Source: a virus. From it: 25,831 bases of DNA. The stretch is from positions 1 to 25,831 of IMG/VR virus record IMGVR_UViG_3300035228_001327; one strand, 5' to 3'. Below the pieces are notes generated by a model that was not told the DNA's origin, did not search any database, and saw only the letters and a program-made list of their open reading frames with translations. This document shows, in pieces, positions 1 to 8,146 of the stretch (the stretch's first letter is position 1; every line of letters begins with the position of its first letter). Position numbers and translations under genes: made by a program.

Positions 1-150
1 AAAACAATCACATCCCCATTCACCTTCTGTATTAGAACCATTCTTTTTAAAATACTCCTCAAAGATAGTAGGTAGGAGGTTCTTCTTATAATCAGAATGT
101 CCTTGTAACTGTTTTTGAAAGAGAAAGGGAGAAAATATGTTATTAATCAT
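1..150 (-). CDS. N-terminal fragment of a phage protein, cut by window edge
   Basis: An open frame of 50 codons runs from an ATG at 150 off the left edge of the window without a stop. The protein begins MINNIFSPFLFQKQ and contains EEYFKK and, near the edge, GEWGCDCF. The ATG overlaps the stop of the upstream gene (ATGA), which suggests translational coupling and supports this start. The opening 'phage protein N-terminus, then W-x-C-D-x-F' loosely recalls cyanophage 2OG-Fe(II) oxygenase-like proteins. That is only an impression: the catalytic HxD and H residues would lie outside the window. Confidence 0.6.
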   Translation of the reverse strand, partial: MINNIFSPFLFQKQLQGHSDYKKNLLPTIFEEYFKKNGSNTEGEWGCDCF

Positions 151-410
151 GCGGGTGGGAGTTCAGAAATTTCATCTAATTCTACTGGAAATAATAATGG
201 ATGGAGTTCTTCCATCATAAGATACTCACTGTTCTTTGTCAATTGCTCAACATCGATAGCATCTTCAGACCCTGACATTGCTTTTACATAAGGATCATTT
301 CTTTCTTCTTCCGAAATATCATCATAAACAAATGGCATTCCGTTTAAGTAGTAGACAAGAACAATTCCTATGTAATTAACATGTCTGTAATCACATCTTA
401 ATTTGTACAT
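147..410 (-). CDS. small conserved-type hypothetical protein
   Basis: An 87-residue acidic protein that I do not recognise. It has a short hydrophobic stretch near the N-terminus (YIGIVLVYYL, about residues 13-22) and an acidic C-terminal half ending in a proline pair. It lies 9 bases downstream of tRNA-Leu and overlaps the next gene by the four bases ATGA, so it probably belongs to one co-transcribed unit with the tRNA. No strong Shine-Dalgarno sequence precedes the ATG at 410; an alternative start is the internal ATG at about residue 25 (MPFVYDD), preceded by CGGA. I cannot assign a function. Confidence 0.6.
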   Translation of the reverse strand: MYKLRCDYRHVNYIGIVLVYYLNGMPFVYDDISEEERNDPYVKAMSGSEDAIDVEQLTKNSEYLMMEELHPLLFPVELDEISELPPA

Positions 411-418
411 TTCTTTAA

Positions 419-503
419 TAGGAGCGGGGGGACTTGAACCCCCACGAGTTTAATACTCAGCGGATTTTAAGTCCGATACGTCTACCGATTCCGTCACGCT
501 CCC
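419..503 (-). tRNA. tRNA-Leu (anticodon UAA)
   Basis: An 85-base gene on the minus strand folds as a class II tRNA. The acceptor stem is GGGAGCG/CGCTCCT, with a G-U closing pair and discriminator A as expected for leucine. It has a D-arm with GGTAGAC, the anticodon loop ACTTAAAAT giving UAA, a long variable arm typical of leucine tRNAs, and a GGGGG-TTCAAGT-CCCCC T-arm. The 3' CCA is not encoded. It would read UUA codons, which are abundant in this AT-rich genome. It sits 9 bases after the stop of a small gene, behind the promoter at 720-748. Confidence 0.95.
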
Positions 504-512
504 AAGAAATAG

Positions 513-692
513 TTAGAAATCATAATTGATTTCAAATCGTTCGGAATTTTCACGTACCAAACTTAAAACCTGCTGAAACTCATCAGGTGTTCTACAATCA
601 ACGCTTAACTCTCTGCCCAGATCAGAATGAAGTGTAATTAACCGTTTGGTAATACTCACCTCTACCCGGCAAACAGATTCGTCAGTAAACAT
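513..692 (-). CDS. small hypothetical protein
   Basis: A 59-residue reading frame from ATG at 692 to TAA at 513-515. It begins MFTDESVCRVEVSITKR and ends ERFEINYDF, with alternating polar and hydrophobic residues suggesting a beta strand followed by a helix. The frame stays open and protein-like upstream of the ATG (WYTYRVHKNTYT) back to a stop near 757, but no start codon is present there. The gene may be a shortened version of a longer ancestral protein. It lies about 20 bases downstream of the predicted start of the 720-748 promoter and just upstream of tRNA-Leu. No strong ribosome binding site is visible. Confidence 0.5.
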   Translation of the reverse strand: MFTDESVCRVEVSITKRLITLHSDLGRELSVDCRTPDEFQQVLSLVRENSERFEINYDF

Positions 693-719
693 AGTGTATG
701 TGTTTTTGTGGACTCTGTA

Positions 720-748
720 AGTATACCATGGGAATTGGTCGTTGTCAA
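720..748 (-). promoter_or_regulatory. sigma70-type promoter upstream of tRNA-Leu unit
   Basis: On the minus strand the -35 box TTGACA (743-748) is followed by a 17-base spacer and TATACT (720-725). This near-consensus arrangement should be read by the unmodified host RNA polymerase early in infection. It lies directly after the stop of the 292-residue tail protein gene and would start RNA near 713, ahead of the 59-residue gene and tRNA-Leu. Confidence 0.75.
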
Positions 749-753
749 CCCCC

Positions 754-1632
754 TTAGTTCAAGTACACTCCGGTCAGACAATCCACATCAAGATATGGAC
801 CGCCAGCAAAGATGTTACCGACTCCCAGAAGAGCGTTCATACTGATGCCACCCAGAGCAGTTGTAACCGCAAATGCAGGGGTTAAAGGACCCAAAGCACC
901 CGATGGTGATACACCAGCAATAGTGTGCCTCTCAACACCACCAACATTAAAGATAACATCGGCAAGGACATTTACTTCAAAATTACCTGCACCATTGAAA
1001 CTAATCGTAGATCCAGGTGTCAATGTATTCACAATAAATCCTCCAGCATAATTAAAAGTAATTGCACCACCAGCAACTGTAGTTTCTACATTTTGACCAC
1101 TGGTTGCCATTTTGTTTGCTTCAACCTGATATGTACCTAAGCACTTAAAACCAGCATCATTAGCATTGATGACGTACTTATTCTTAACGTTAAGAGTATA
1201 AGTACCGTCAACGGTTTCAAACTTATCACCTTTAACATGTTGATGCATATCACCCTCTACTAAAAGGTGAGCATTACCAACCACATTAATACATAGGCGA
1301 TCACTTAGATCTTTTTGTTTAGAATCTACCTTTGATCCTGCCTTAATGTTAATATGTCTTGCGGCAATAACATTAACATCTCTTACTGGAGAATGAACTT
1401 GAACATCGCCATTTGCAAACATTTTAATGTATGCACCAGTAATACCATGTCTGAGGTTAATGTATTCATTACCATCAGTTTCATTCATCTCCCATTTATG
1501 ACCAATGGCAGTTACTTTCTGCTTATTATCAGGATATTCTCTACTATCATTAGTATTATTATCATCTATCTTATCAACTGCACTTTTTGTTTTACTATCA
1601 TAATTAGATGTATCCCTATTAGTGTGTGCCAT
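754..1632 (-). CDS. beta-rich spike-like tail protein
   Basis: A 292-residue protein whose first ~45 residues are polar and probably disordered. They are followed by a segment around KWEMNETDGNEYINLRHG and a long series of short beta-strand repeats (for example VHSPVRDVNVIAARHINIKAG and AHLLVEGDMHQHVKGDKFETV), the style of the triple-stranded beta-prism of T4 gp5 C-terminus and VgrG spikes. The C-terminal third is rich in G, A, V and T. It starts three bases after the gp5 stop. I infer that it forms or caps the membrane-piercing needle below the gp5 hub, a part that T4 encodes within gp5 itself. This rests on sequence style and position, not on a recognised catalytic domain. Confidence 0.65.
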   Translation of the reverse strand: MAHTNRDTSNYDSKTKSAVDKIDDNNTNDSREYPDNKQKVTAIGHKWEMNETDGNEYINLRHGITGAYIKMFANGDVQVHSPVRDVNVIAARHINIKAGSKVDSKQKDLSDRLCINVVGNAHLLVEGDMHQHVKGDKFETVDGTYTLNVKNKYVINANDAGFKCLGTYQVEANKMATSGQNVETTVAGGAITFNYAGGFIVNTLTPGSTISFNGAGNFEVNVLADVIFNVGGVERHTIAGVSPSGALGPLTPAFAVTTALGGISMNALLGVGNIFAGGPYLDVDCLTGVYLN

Positions 1633-1635
1633 AAT

Positions 1636-4005
1636 TTATTCTCCTGGGTGTCCTACACAATCAATAATTTCTCTGAATTCATTATAGTTATTGAGATAAT
1701 CCTTAGCATCTTTTCTAGGAATAAATTTCAAAATTGGTTTGATGATTGCCTTTCTTTGTTGACCTAATCCAATTCCAGATCCACAAGACATATACATCTT
1801 AGGTAAATCAGTAAAACCAAAACCTTCTTTTACAACTTGAACTCCCACTAAGAATCCATTTTTAATAATAGGTTTTAATTCTGGGAGAACTACTTCATTT
1901 TCTTCATTTTTTCCTGGTTCTACAATAATTGCACAACTTTCATCATAAGTGTTTCCACTAGTAACAACCACAGGTGGACTATTATCAGTGATAATCCCTA
2001 ACCAATAATCATTGCCAGGATATATCCCAGGAATCTTTTCATAATTTGGATCTCCATTTTCATCAGTAGATACTACTTCAGAAGTAGAAACAGATCCATC
2101 AAAATAAGGATAACCCCCACCTGAATTTGTTACAATAAGATCTTTAATACCACCGTTATCATCTAAGATAGATGTCATTTCACCTCCACTACCCCACCCT
2201 GGAGCAGGATATATGGTTACATTAGGTGGATTTATTAATCCGAATCCTGGATTAGTAACAACTCCACCAATAAGTTGTCCATAAGAATTAATTACTGGAA
2301 CTGCATACGGTGTTGGATTACTAGAATCATAATTTGGTTTAGGATAGATATCATCACTGACAAGATCTTTAACTGAACTACCACCTGATCCAGATCCACT
2401 ACCTGATCCAGAACTACTACCTAATCCAGATCCACTACCTGATCCAGAACTACTACCTGATCCAGAACTACTTCCACTACCACCATTTCTAGATCCTGGT
2501 TCATAATTAATGATACTTCCTTTAAGTACAAACTTATCTAATTCACTTTGAATACCAGTGAAGAATAAGTTTGGGATCATAGGAAAATTGAAAGATGTTG
2601 CTTTACTGCAATCTAAAGATCCTTTAGCAATGTTTCCATTACTATCCCTTAATTCTATACCTTCAATTGAAGATAGAAAAGAATCTGATCCGTAGAGACC
2701 AGTATTAACTGAATCTGGCAATCCACCAAAAGTTTCTAATCTATTGAAGAATGCATTAATTGCATTGTCTGGTCGATCACCAACACCAGTAGTATAATCT
2801 CCAATGCCTAAGATACATGAAAGACCACCATCACAGAACATTGAGATCAATTTACCAATTGATGCTAAGAAATTGCCGTTAAATGCACCACCAAAATCCT
2901 TAACTAATGAAGTAATCTGACCGAGAGCACTTAATGCAGTTCCAATTCCATCTTCAATTTCTTTAACAATACCCTTTAAGATATTACTAACCTGACAAAA
3001 TGCAGTATTCAAGACATCTTCAACTAATGTAGTAAGGATGTCCAGAAGAAGATTGTATACTTTCTCAAGAATAGTTTGAAAAATACATTTTACAATTTCA
3101 AATAATACTTCAGAAAATTCCATCCCTGCAGTGATTGCAATCCCTCTACCATTTGAAAGAGGCGAAAGTGCTGTGATTATAGGAAGAAGTGTCTTTTCAA
3201 ATAGATTTTTAAGTTCATTAACTACAAGTGTTTTGATATCTCCTAAAAGACCATTAACAGAGTTTGCTAATCTGCCAAAATATCCTGTAATGATATCTGC
3301 AGTTCTAGTGATATTACCTGTTAATTTATCAACTAACAATCCACCAACATTCTCTTGATTACTAAGAAATTTAAAAAGGTCTCCTAATATTCTAGAAATT
3401 TCATTCTCAGGTCTTGGTCCACATTTTCCATTAGAAACTGCGATAGTTACCTTTTCATTATCAGATTGCCTCTGATCAGCAGCACTTGTAGTTCCTCTTT
3501 TACTACCACGACCTGCTGCACCATGACCACCAGGAGATTTGTTTTGATCTCTAGTTTTTAGTACCTTTTCAGTTGGGATGTAGTTATTAGTGCCACCAAT
3601 GTCTTCTAATCTATCTTCAAATGGTTGATTTTTATCGACAATACCAAGTGAACCCATAACCAATGGTTGTTGGGCACTCTCTCCATCCATAAACATACCA
3701 AGTACCCACATACCATTCTCTAGACCATGAGTACTACCAGCACCATCTCTAGTAACAGTTTCAGTAGTTGGCATCATTACAGATGCCCATGGGAGATCCT
3801 TAGGAGGTAAACCTGACTTTTCAGATCTACTCCTAGTATGATATCCCATAATCCTAACTTTGACACGGAAGGTTTCATCTTCATCAGTAGATTCAGTGCC
3901 ATCGATGAGAGTTCTCCCATCACCTTCAACCTGACCTACCCAAAGACGGTTACCCTGTGCTCCAAACCAATAGTTAGATTCTAATGTAGGTGCTGCGCCT
4001 AACAT
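1636..4005 (-). CDS. 5: baseplate hub protein gp5 (OB-fold, no lysozyme domain seen)
   Basis: A 789-residue gp5-family hub protein. The N-terminal ~130 residues (NRLWVGQVEGDGR, FRVKVRIMGYHT, LPWASVMMPT, GMWVLGMFMDG) match the OB-fold of T4 gp5 and VgrG proteins, which sits under the gp27 trimer. The middle (~230-400) is helical and amphipathic. A Gly-Ser tract follows at ~508-545, encoded by an 18-base tandem repeat, and then a beta-rich C-terminus with repeated 'GGGYPYFDG' and 'GFGL' turns. T4 gp5 carries a lysozyme domain after the OB-fold; I see none of its catalytic signature here. The ATG at 4005 is preceded by GAGG at about 11 bases. It lies between the 75-residue gene and the spike-like gene in the hub operon. 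Confidence 0.85.
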   Translation of the reverse strand: MLGAAPTLESNYWFGAQGNRLWVGQVEGDGRTLIDGTESTDEDETFRVKVRIMGYHTRSRSEKSGLPPKDLPWASVMMPTTETVTRDGAGSTHGLENGMWVLGMFMDGESAQQPLVMGSLGIVDKNQPFEDRLEDIGGTNNYIPTEKVLKTRDQNKSPGGHGAAGRGSKRGTTSAADQRQSDNEKVTIAVSNGKCGPRPENEISRILGDLFKFLSNQENVGGLLVDKLTGNITRTADIITGYFGRLANSVNGLLGDIKTLVVNELKNLFEKTLLPIITALSPLSNGRGIAITAGMEFSEVLFEIVKCIFQTILEKVYNLLLDILTTLVEDVLNTAFCQVSNILKGIVKEIEDGIGTALSALGQITSLVKDFGGAFNGNFLASIGKLISMFCDGGLSCILGIGDYTTGVGDRPDNAINAFFNRLETFGGLPDSVNTGLYGSDSFLSSIEGIELRDSNGNIAKGSLDCSKATSFNFPMIPNLFFTGIQSELDKFVLKGSIINYEPGSRNGGSGSSSGSGSSSGSGSGSGLGSSSGSGSGSGSGGSSVKDLVSDDIYPKPNYDSSNPTPYAVPVINSYGQLIGGVVTNPGFGLINPPNVTIYPAPGWGSGGEMTSILDDNGGIKDLIVTNSGGGYPYFDGSVSTSEVVSTDENGDPNYEKIPGIYPGNDYWLGIITDNSPPVVVTSGNTYDESCAIIVEPGKNEENEVVLPELKPIIKNGFLVGVQVVKEGFGFTDLPKMYMSCGSGIGLGQQRKAIIKPILKFIPRKDAKDYLNNYNEFREIIDCVGHPGE
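2376..2482 (-). repeat. tandem repeat encoding Gly-Ser linker in gp5
   Basis: About six imperfect copies of an ~18-base unit (plus strand: actacctgatccagaact and close variants) encode the serine-glycine tract of gp5. Units differ mainly by cct-gat versus cct-aat and by gat-cca versus gaa-ct substitutions. It encodes a flexible linker between the helical middle and the C-terminal beta region. Confidence 0.85.
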
Positions 4006-4011
4006 ACGCTA

Positions 4012-4239
4012 TCAATCCTCGTAAATTCTACATTCGTCTGCGTCTGGTTCCATTTCACAAAACAATTCTAAAGGTGAGGGATCATGATGATCTCCTGCTT
4101 CAATCTCTGCTTTGTGATTTTGTGCATAAAATTCAAGTTCTTGTAATTCACCTTCAATGTGACGACGTTGATTAGGTGAAGTCATAGGATTGTCAAGAAT
4201 CTCCTTATCCTTGGCAATGTGTGCTTCGATGTTTTCCAT
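4012..4239 (-). CDS. small acidic hypothetical protein in the hub operon
   Basis: A 75-residue, strongly acidic protein that begins MENIEAHIAKDKEIL, followed by a helix (SPNQRRHIEGELQELEFYAQNHKAEIEAG) and a cysteine-containing acidic tail (FCEMEPDADECRIYED). It starts just after the gp27-like gene stop and ends six bases before gp5. Its place between two hub genes suggests an assembly helper or minor hub component. No family is recognised. Confidence 0.65.
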   Translation of the reverse strand: MENIEAHIAKDKEILDNPMTSPNQRRHIEGELQELEFYAQNHKAEIEAGDHHDPSPLELFCEMEPDADECRIYED

Positions 4240-4240
4240 T

Positions 4241-5554
4241 TTAGAGTCCGAATGAGTCCCTTATAAGTGTGAGATTGGTTTTAAATTTGTCCTCACTTCT
4301 AGTATATATGTGAGTGAGGTCTGCGATTACATAGCGTCCCGAATGATTTGAGTCAAGATTTCCTTGAGAATCGAAAAATTCGATAAAAATGGGATCCGCT
4401 GCATGTAGGTTCATATTACCAATAGAACACGTAACTGTCAAGACCTGACTCATAAAAACGCCTAATCTAGACACTGACTGGAGTACTGTATCTTGAAATT
4501 GTGACAAATCATCCTCTTTAGACGAATCTAATGTAGCAAACAAATCACTATTATAAGCAACCATCATATTTCTAGTGGCATAAGGACTATGAATTTGAGG
4601 CGAATTATCTCCTTTAGGTTCCAAGTCAGATTTAAGTGCAGGACTATTCATAGATCCTAGATAATCTCCACCAGCAATCTTTTTCCATTTAGGATACAGT
4701 TCTTTTAAAGTATACTTTTTAGTAGTCATTGTGCAGTTGACTACATCAAAAAATTCAATCTGTCCAGAATAAAATCCTCTATCAAAATTTCTTACCATGT
4801 CAATGCTATTTTCAAATCTAGGATTTTCAACTCTAAAAGCATCTTGGTTAGTGCTTGTGCCTGTTCCTGTTGTTAATACTACCTTATAATCTCTCTGTCT
4901 AGCAATCCTATCAATAGAAACATAATTGTAATGTTTATACGTTTCATAAAATAAAAATCCAGCACTACAATATTCCTTATCCGGTGTTTGATCTTCACCT
5001 ATAAATTTACTTCTTGCCCAAATTAGAACATCAAGAGGTCTAGAATTTGGAGGAATAAACGTAAGTTTATTTAAACTATTGGTTGCACGAATACTTTTCT
5101 TTTTATTACCAAGTTCATTTTGAATGATTTCACCAACTAAGGTAGAAGATGTAACCTCTTTATATTTTTTACAAACTCTTTTTTGCATAGAAAGAATTGC
5201 ATCTTTCCTGCATAACTCAACTACAAATGATTTACCAGTGTCATTAATACTCTTACTATGAATATTGTACGCATATAGAGGTCCATTTGTAGAATTTGTA
5301 GTAAATTCAAACTTTACACCACTCTTCACATCAGTAAAGACAACCTCAAACATTTCCATACCTATAATGACATTTGAAATCAATGCCGTTGTATCCATAA
5401 TGTTGAGTGTAACTGTCAAGAACTTATGAAATAATCCTTCCCTATACTCTAATTGTAAAATAGATCCCTTATCAATATAAACAGCAGATCCATCATTAAA
5501 TCTTACTCCTACAGAGTCAATTATAAAATTTTTAGTTTGGTATGGTGATGTCAT
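4241..5554 (-). CDS. gp27-like baseplate hub protein
   Basis: A 437-residue protein with the layout of gp27/VgrG-type hub proteins. The N-terminal half opens with a beta strand (FIIDSVGVRFNDG), a 'LQLEYREGLFHKFLTVTLNIMDT' region and a second barrel-like part. The middle contains RPLDVLIWARSKF followed by AGFLFYETYKHYNYVSIDRI, a signature common to phage hub 'D-like' domains. In T4, gp27 forms the trimeric torus that joins the tube to the gp5 spike; the position directly upstream of gp5 fits that role. The assignment rests on motif style and gene order, so I leave the symbol blank. The ATG at 5554 directly follows the upstream stop. Confidence 0.65.
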   Translation of the reverse strand: MTSPYQTKNFIIDSVGVRFNDGSAVYIDKGSILQLEYREGLFHKFLTVTLNIMDTTALISNVIIGMEMFEVVFTDVKSGVKFEFTTNSTNGPLYAYNIHSKSINDTGKSFVVELCRKDAILSMQKRVCKKYKEVTSSTLVGEIIQNELGNKKKSIRATNSLNKLTFIPPNSRPLDVLIWARSKFIGEDQTPDKEYCSAGFLFYETYKHYNYVSIDRIARQRDYKVVLTTGTGTSTNQDAFRVENPRFENSIDMVRNFDRGFYSGQIEFFDVVNCTMTTKKYTLKELYPKWKKIAGGDYLGSMNSPALKSDLEPKGDNSPQIHSPYATRNMMVAYNSDLFATLDSSKEDDLSQFQDTVLQSVSRLGVFMSQVLTVTCSIGNMNLHAADPIFIEFFDSQGNLDSNHSGRYVIADLTHIYTRSEDKFKTNLTLIRDSFGL

Positions 5555-5556
5555 AA

Positions 5557-8145
5557 TTATGATCCTGGTTGAAGTGGAGATGACCTTCCTACTGGAGTAG
5601 AAAAGGATGGAGGAGTAAATTCAGGTTCTTGATTTGTATTAGGTGGTGCAGTTAATAATCTAAGCATATCTACTGTTGGTTTTGGTTTAGCACCCGGAGG
5701 AGATGGAGTTGCCGGTGGTCTAGCACCCATTGCATCAACTCTTCTAAAATGTGCTGCCCATTCTTCTGGTGATGAGTTTTCATCTGGCATCTCACTCAAA
5801 GGAACAGTATGTTGTTGTGGAGAAGCGGGAGCAGTTTCTACTTTAGCACCAGGGGTAAGCATTTTAGCATTACCAGCAGTGTTAAATTGATGTCCACCTA
5901 ATCTAGTAGGATTAACATCTTGAGATGCATCATACCTTGCAGAATGAGTTCTAAATCCAGTAGATGCCATAATATTGTTAATACCACTAGCATCCATACC
6001 AGATGCTTCTAGATTAGCACGTAATGATGCTTCGTCACGTGCCATCTCAAGTGCTTTCATTGCTCTTGCTCTCTCTCCTTCTGTTAATCCTCTTTTTAGT
6101 TTTCCTTCTCTAAACGGTTGATACTGATTAGTTCCTTCAATAACATCTTTAATACTACCACTCTCTGCCATAAATTGACCAGCACCAACTTCCCCACTTT
6201 GAATAAGACCTGCTCTATTAAGAACAGATCTTCCAACTGCTGCCATTCCAAGTTCATCTTCACCACCTGCCTCAGCAATCATTAGACGCATTAAGTATTC
6301 TTCTTCATCACCAGAAATAGTTGGGTCAGTCATACCGCCGCCAGGACCAGGACCAAAACCAGGACCATAATATTCACCAGGAGCAGGTGAAGGATCATCA
6401 CTTGTACCTAGTAATGATTTAAGAATATCATCTATAAATTTCTTAATCTTTCCAAATATATCTGAGGATTTACCCATCTCCAATTTCATTCCAGATAGAC
6501 CTGACGATTTAGCAACGTCATTGTAAACATTCTGCATAAATTGTCTACCAGATTCTGGCAAAAATGCCGAAAATGGAGAAATGATACTATTTGCAAATGA
6601 TAAGACACCAGCAGCAGCCGCTTTTTGAGGTAATGTTACTACAGAACTAAGAGGTTTAGTTAATTTAGCGACAAGAGATGATTTTTTGGGTTTTTGAGAA
6701 AGCGGAGCAAGTGGTCTATGCTGACCACCAGTAAATTTACCACCTTGGGCAGCTGCCCTCATTGGCATAGAAGGACCCTTATATCCAGAATCACCAGGAA
6801 TATTGGTATCACGTGCTGGAATTGGCGCAACAGGAGTTGGACGTGTCTGTGGGGCAGGCGTAGGTGCTTCTGATCCTGATGGGGATCGTGTAGGAGTACT
6901 TTCGTTCTCCGGTGAGTCATCTACTGGTTCTGTAGGTTGTGGTGCTGGTGCTTGCTCTTCTTCCTCAGCAGGTTTTAATTCTGCTTCCTCATCTAAATCT
7001 TTTTTAATTTCATTAGGAAATAAATCTAAGAAATCCCACCATTGATTATCACCTTCATTTTCCCTATCACGCATAATAAATGGTCGTAATCCTTCAATTA
7101 CAAGTGGCAATGCTACCATTACAGCACCACCAACCAAAGATGCTATTAACCCTTCCTTAATAACATTCTTTTTCTTCTTCTTCTTTCCTTCTTTCTCTTC
7201 ACCAGGTTTTAAGTTTTCATCAGAACCTGAAGGTTTTTCTATCTGCTTTTCTCTAAGTTTTGCCTGTAGAGAAGCAGTTAGGTTCTTATCAATCTTTTTC
7301 TTAAATTCAAATCTTGCCTTTGTAACTTTATAAAGATCAAATAATGCAACTCTAGTTTCAACAACATTCTTCATAATTTCACTAAGAGATGCACCTACAC
7401 CCATCTCTTTGGCATCTATTCTAGCACTCTTTCTTTGAAGTACCTTTTTACCCTTGGTTTTTCTTCTTTTAGTTTTAGCAGGTTGAGGAAGAGGTTCATT
7501 TCTTACCTGCTCTAGAACATCATCTAACTTACTACCAAGTTGATCTTCAACTTCACCTTCCCAATCTTCATCATTCTCAGGAGAAAATGTTTTCTTAGGA
7601 GGTTCTTTTGGTCCCTGCATCGCTTGAGGACCAATAGGTTTATCATACTGTTTTCCTAATATTTCTTTTTTTCTTTGTTCTACCTGATAATCTTGTATCT
7701 TTTTATCTACATCTTCACTGAACTTTTTTTCTATCGCTTCTTGTTGTTGCTTTTTAAAATCTTCAAACTTCTGCTTATCTGCTGCAATGAGTTCATCAAT
7801 TGCATCCATAATCTTGTCAGATGTTTTCTCTAACTCCTGCTTTTGTTTCTCTTCCGCTTTCTCAACAATATCATCTACAAACTTATCATCAGGTTTGTAT
7901 ACAGAAAGTGTTCCACCACCACCACTATCCTTTTTTTCGGCAATCAAACTTTCTGCCATTTCATGCAGTTCAGTATTATTCCTTCCTTGAATAATCTTAC
8001 TATCGAGAGCACTCGACTCTGCATCACTCAAAGAGTTATAGTACTTAGAGATAAGACCAATCTGTTCATTAGTAAGTTGGTCAGCAAGTTTCTTACCAAG
8101 TTTGGCTTCGTATGCCTTTCTTAATACCTTAGGATCTCTTGCCAT
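5557..8145 (-). CDS. large tail-hub protein with SleB-type cell-wall hydrolase domain
   Basis: An 862-residue protein. The N-terminal ~300 residues are charged and helical, with coiled-coil stretches rich in K, E and Q. A Lys run (KKKKKK) precedes a hydrophobic segment at ~330-350 (EGLIASLVGGAVMVALPLVI). A Pro/Glu/Ser-rich linker spans ~390-460. The C-terminal part at ~615-755 resembles the SleB/CwlJ cell wall hydrolase family: EYLMRLMIAEAGGEDELGMAAVG-type opening with the expected AEA-GE catalytic glutamate, then SVLNRA and VIEGTNQYQPF. I infer a tail-borne peptidoglycan hydrolase that opens the wall during DNA entry, standing in for the lysozyme domain not seen in gp5. It lies between the tape-measure-like gene and the gp27-like gene. 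T4 gp29-like roles cannot be excluded. Confidence 0.7.
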   Translation of the reverse strand: MARDPKVLRKAYEAKLGKKLADQLTNEQIGLISKYYNSLSDAESSALDSKIIQGRNNTELHEMAESLIAEKKDSGGGGTLSVYKPDDKFVDDIVEKAEEKQKQELEKTSDKIMDAIDELIAADKQKFEDFKKQQQEAIEKKFSEDVDKKIQDYQVEQRKKEILGKQYDKPIGPQAMQGPKEPPKKTFSPENDEDWEGEVEDQLGSKLDDVLEQVRNEPLPQPAKTKRRKTKGKKVLQRKSARIDAKEMGVGASLSEIMKNVVETRVALFDLYKVTKARFEFKKKIDKNLTASLQAKLREKQIEKPSGSDENLKPGEEKEGKKKKKKNVIKEGLIASLVGGAVMVALPLVIEGLRPFIMRDRENEGDNQWWDFLDLFPNEIKKDLDEEAELKPAEEEEQAPAPQPTEPVDDSPENESTPTRSPSGSEAPTPAPQTRPTPVAPIPARDTNIPGDSGYKGPSMPMRAAAQGGKFTGGQHRPLAPLSQKPKKSSLVAKLTKPLSSVVTLPQKAAAAGVLSFANSIISPFSAFLPESGRQFMQNVYNDVAKSSGLSGMKLEMGKSSDIFGKIKKFIDDILKSLLGTSDDPSPAPGEYYGPGFGPGPGGGMTDPTISGDEEEYLMRLMIAEAGGEDELGMAAVGRSVLNRAGLIQSGEVGAGQFMAESGSIKDVIEGTNQYQPFREGKLKRGLTEGERARAMKALEMARDEASLRANLEASGMDASGINNIMASTGFRTHSARYDASQDVNPTRLGGHQFNTAGNAKMLTPGAKVETAPASPQQHTVPLSEMPDENSSPEEWAAHFRRVDAMGARPPATPSPPGAKPKPTVDMLRLLTAPPNTNQEPEFTPPSFSTPVGRSSPLQPGS

Positions 8146-8146
8146 A

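Noticed and set aside
1354-1767. A 137-codon plus-strand frame across the spike-like gene and gp5
   Set aside because: It is rich in Ile, Asn and Phe, spans two well-supported minus-strand genes and has no start signals.
2376-2482. CRISPR-like repeated array
   Set aside because: The repeats have no unique spacers and encode the Gly-Ser tract of gp5.
1636-4005. A T4-type lysozyme domain in gp5
   Set aside because: I searched the translation for the lysozyme catalytic pattern after the OB-fold and saw only amphipathic helices; the hydrolase appears to be elsewhere.
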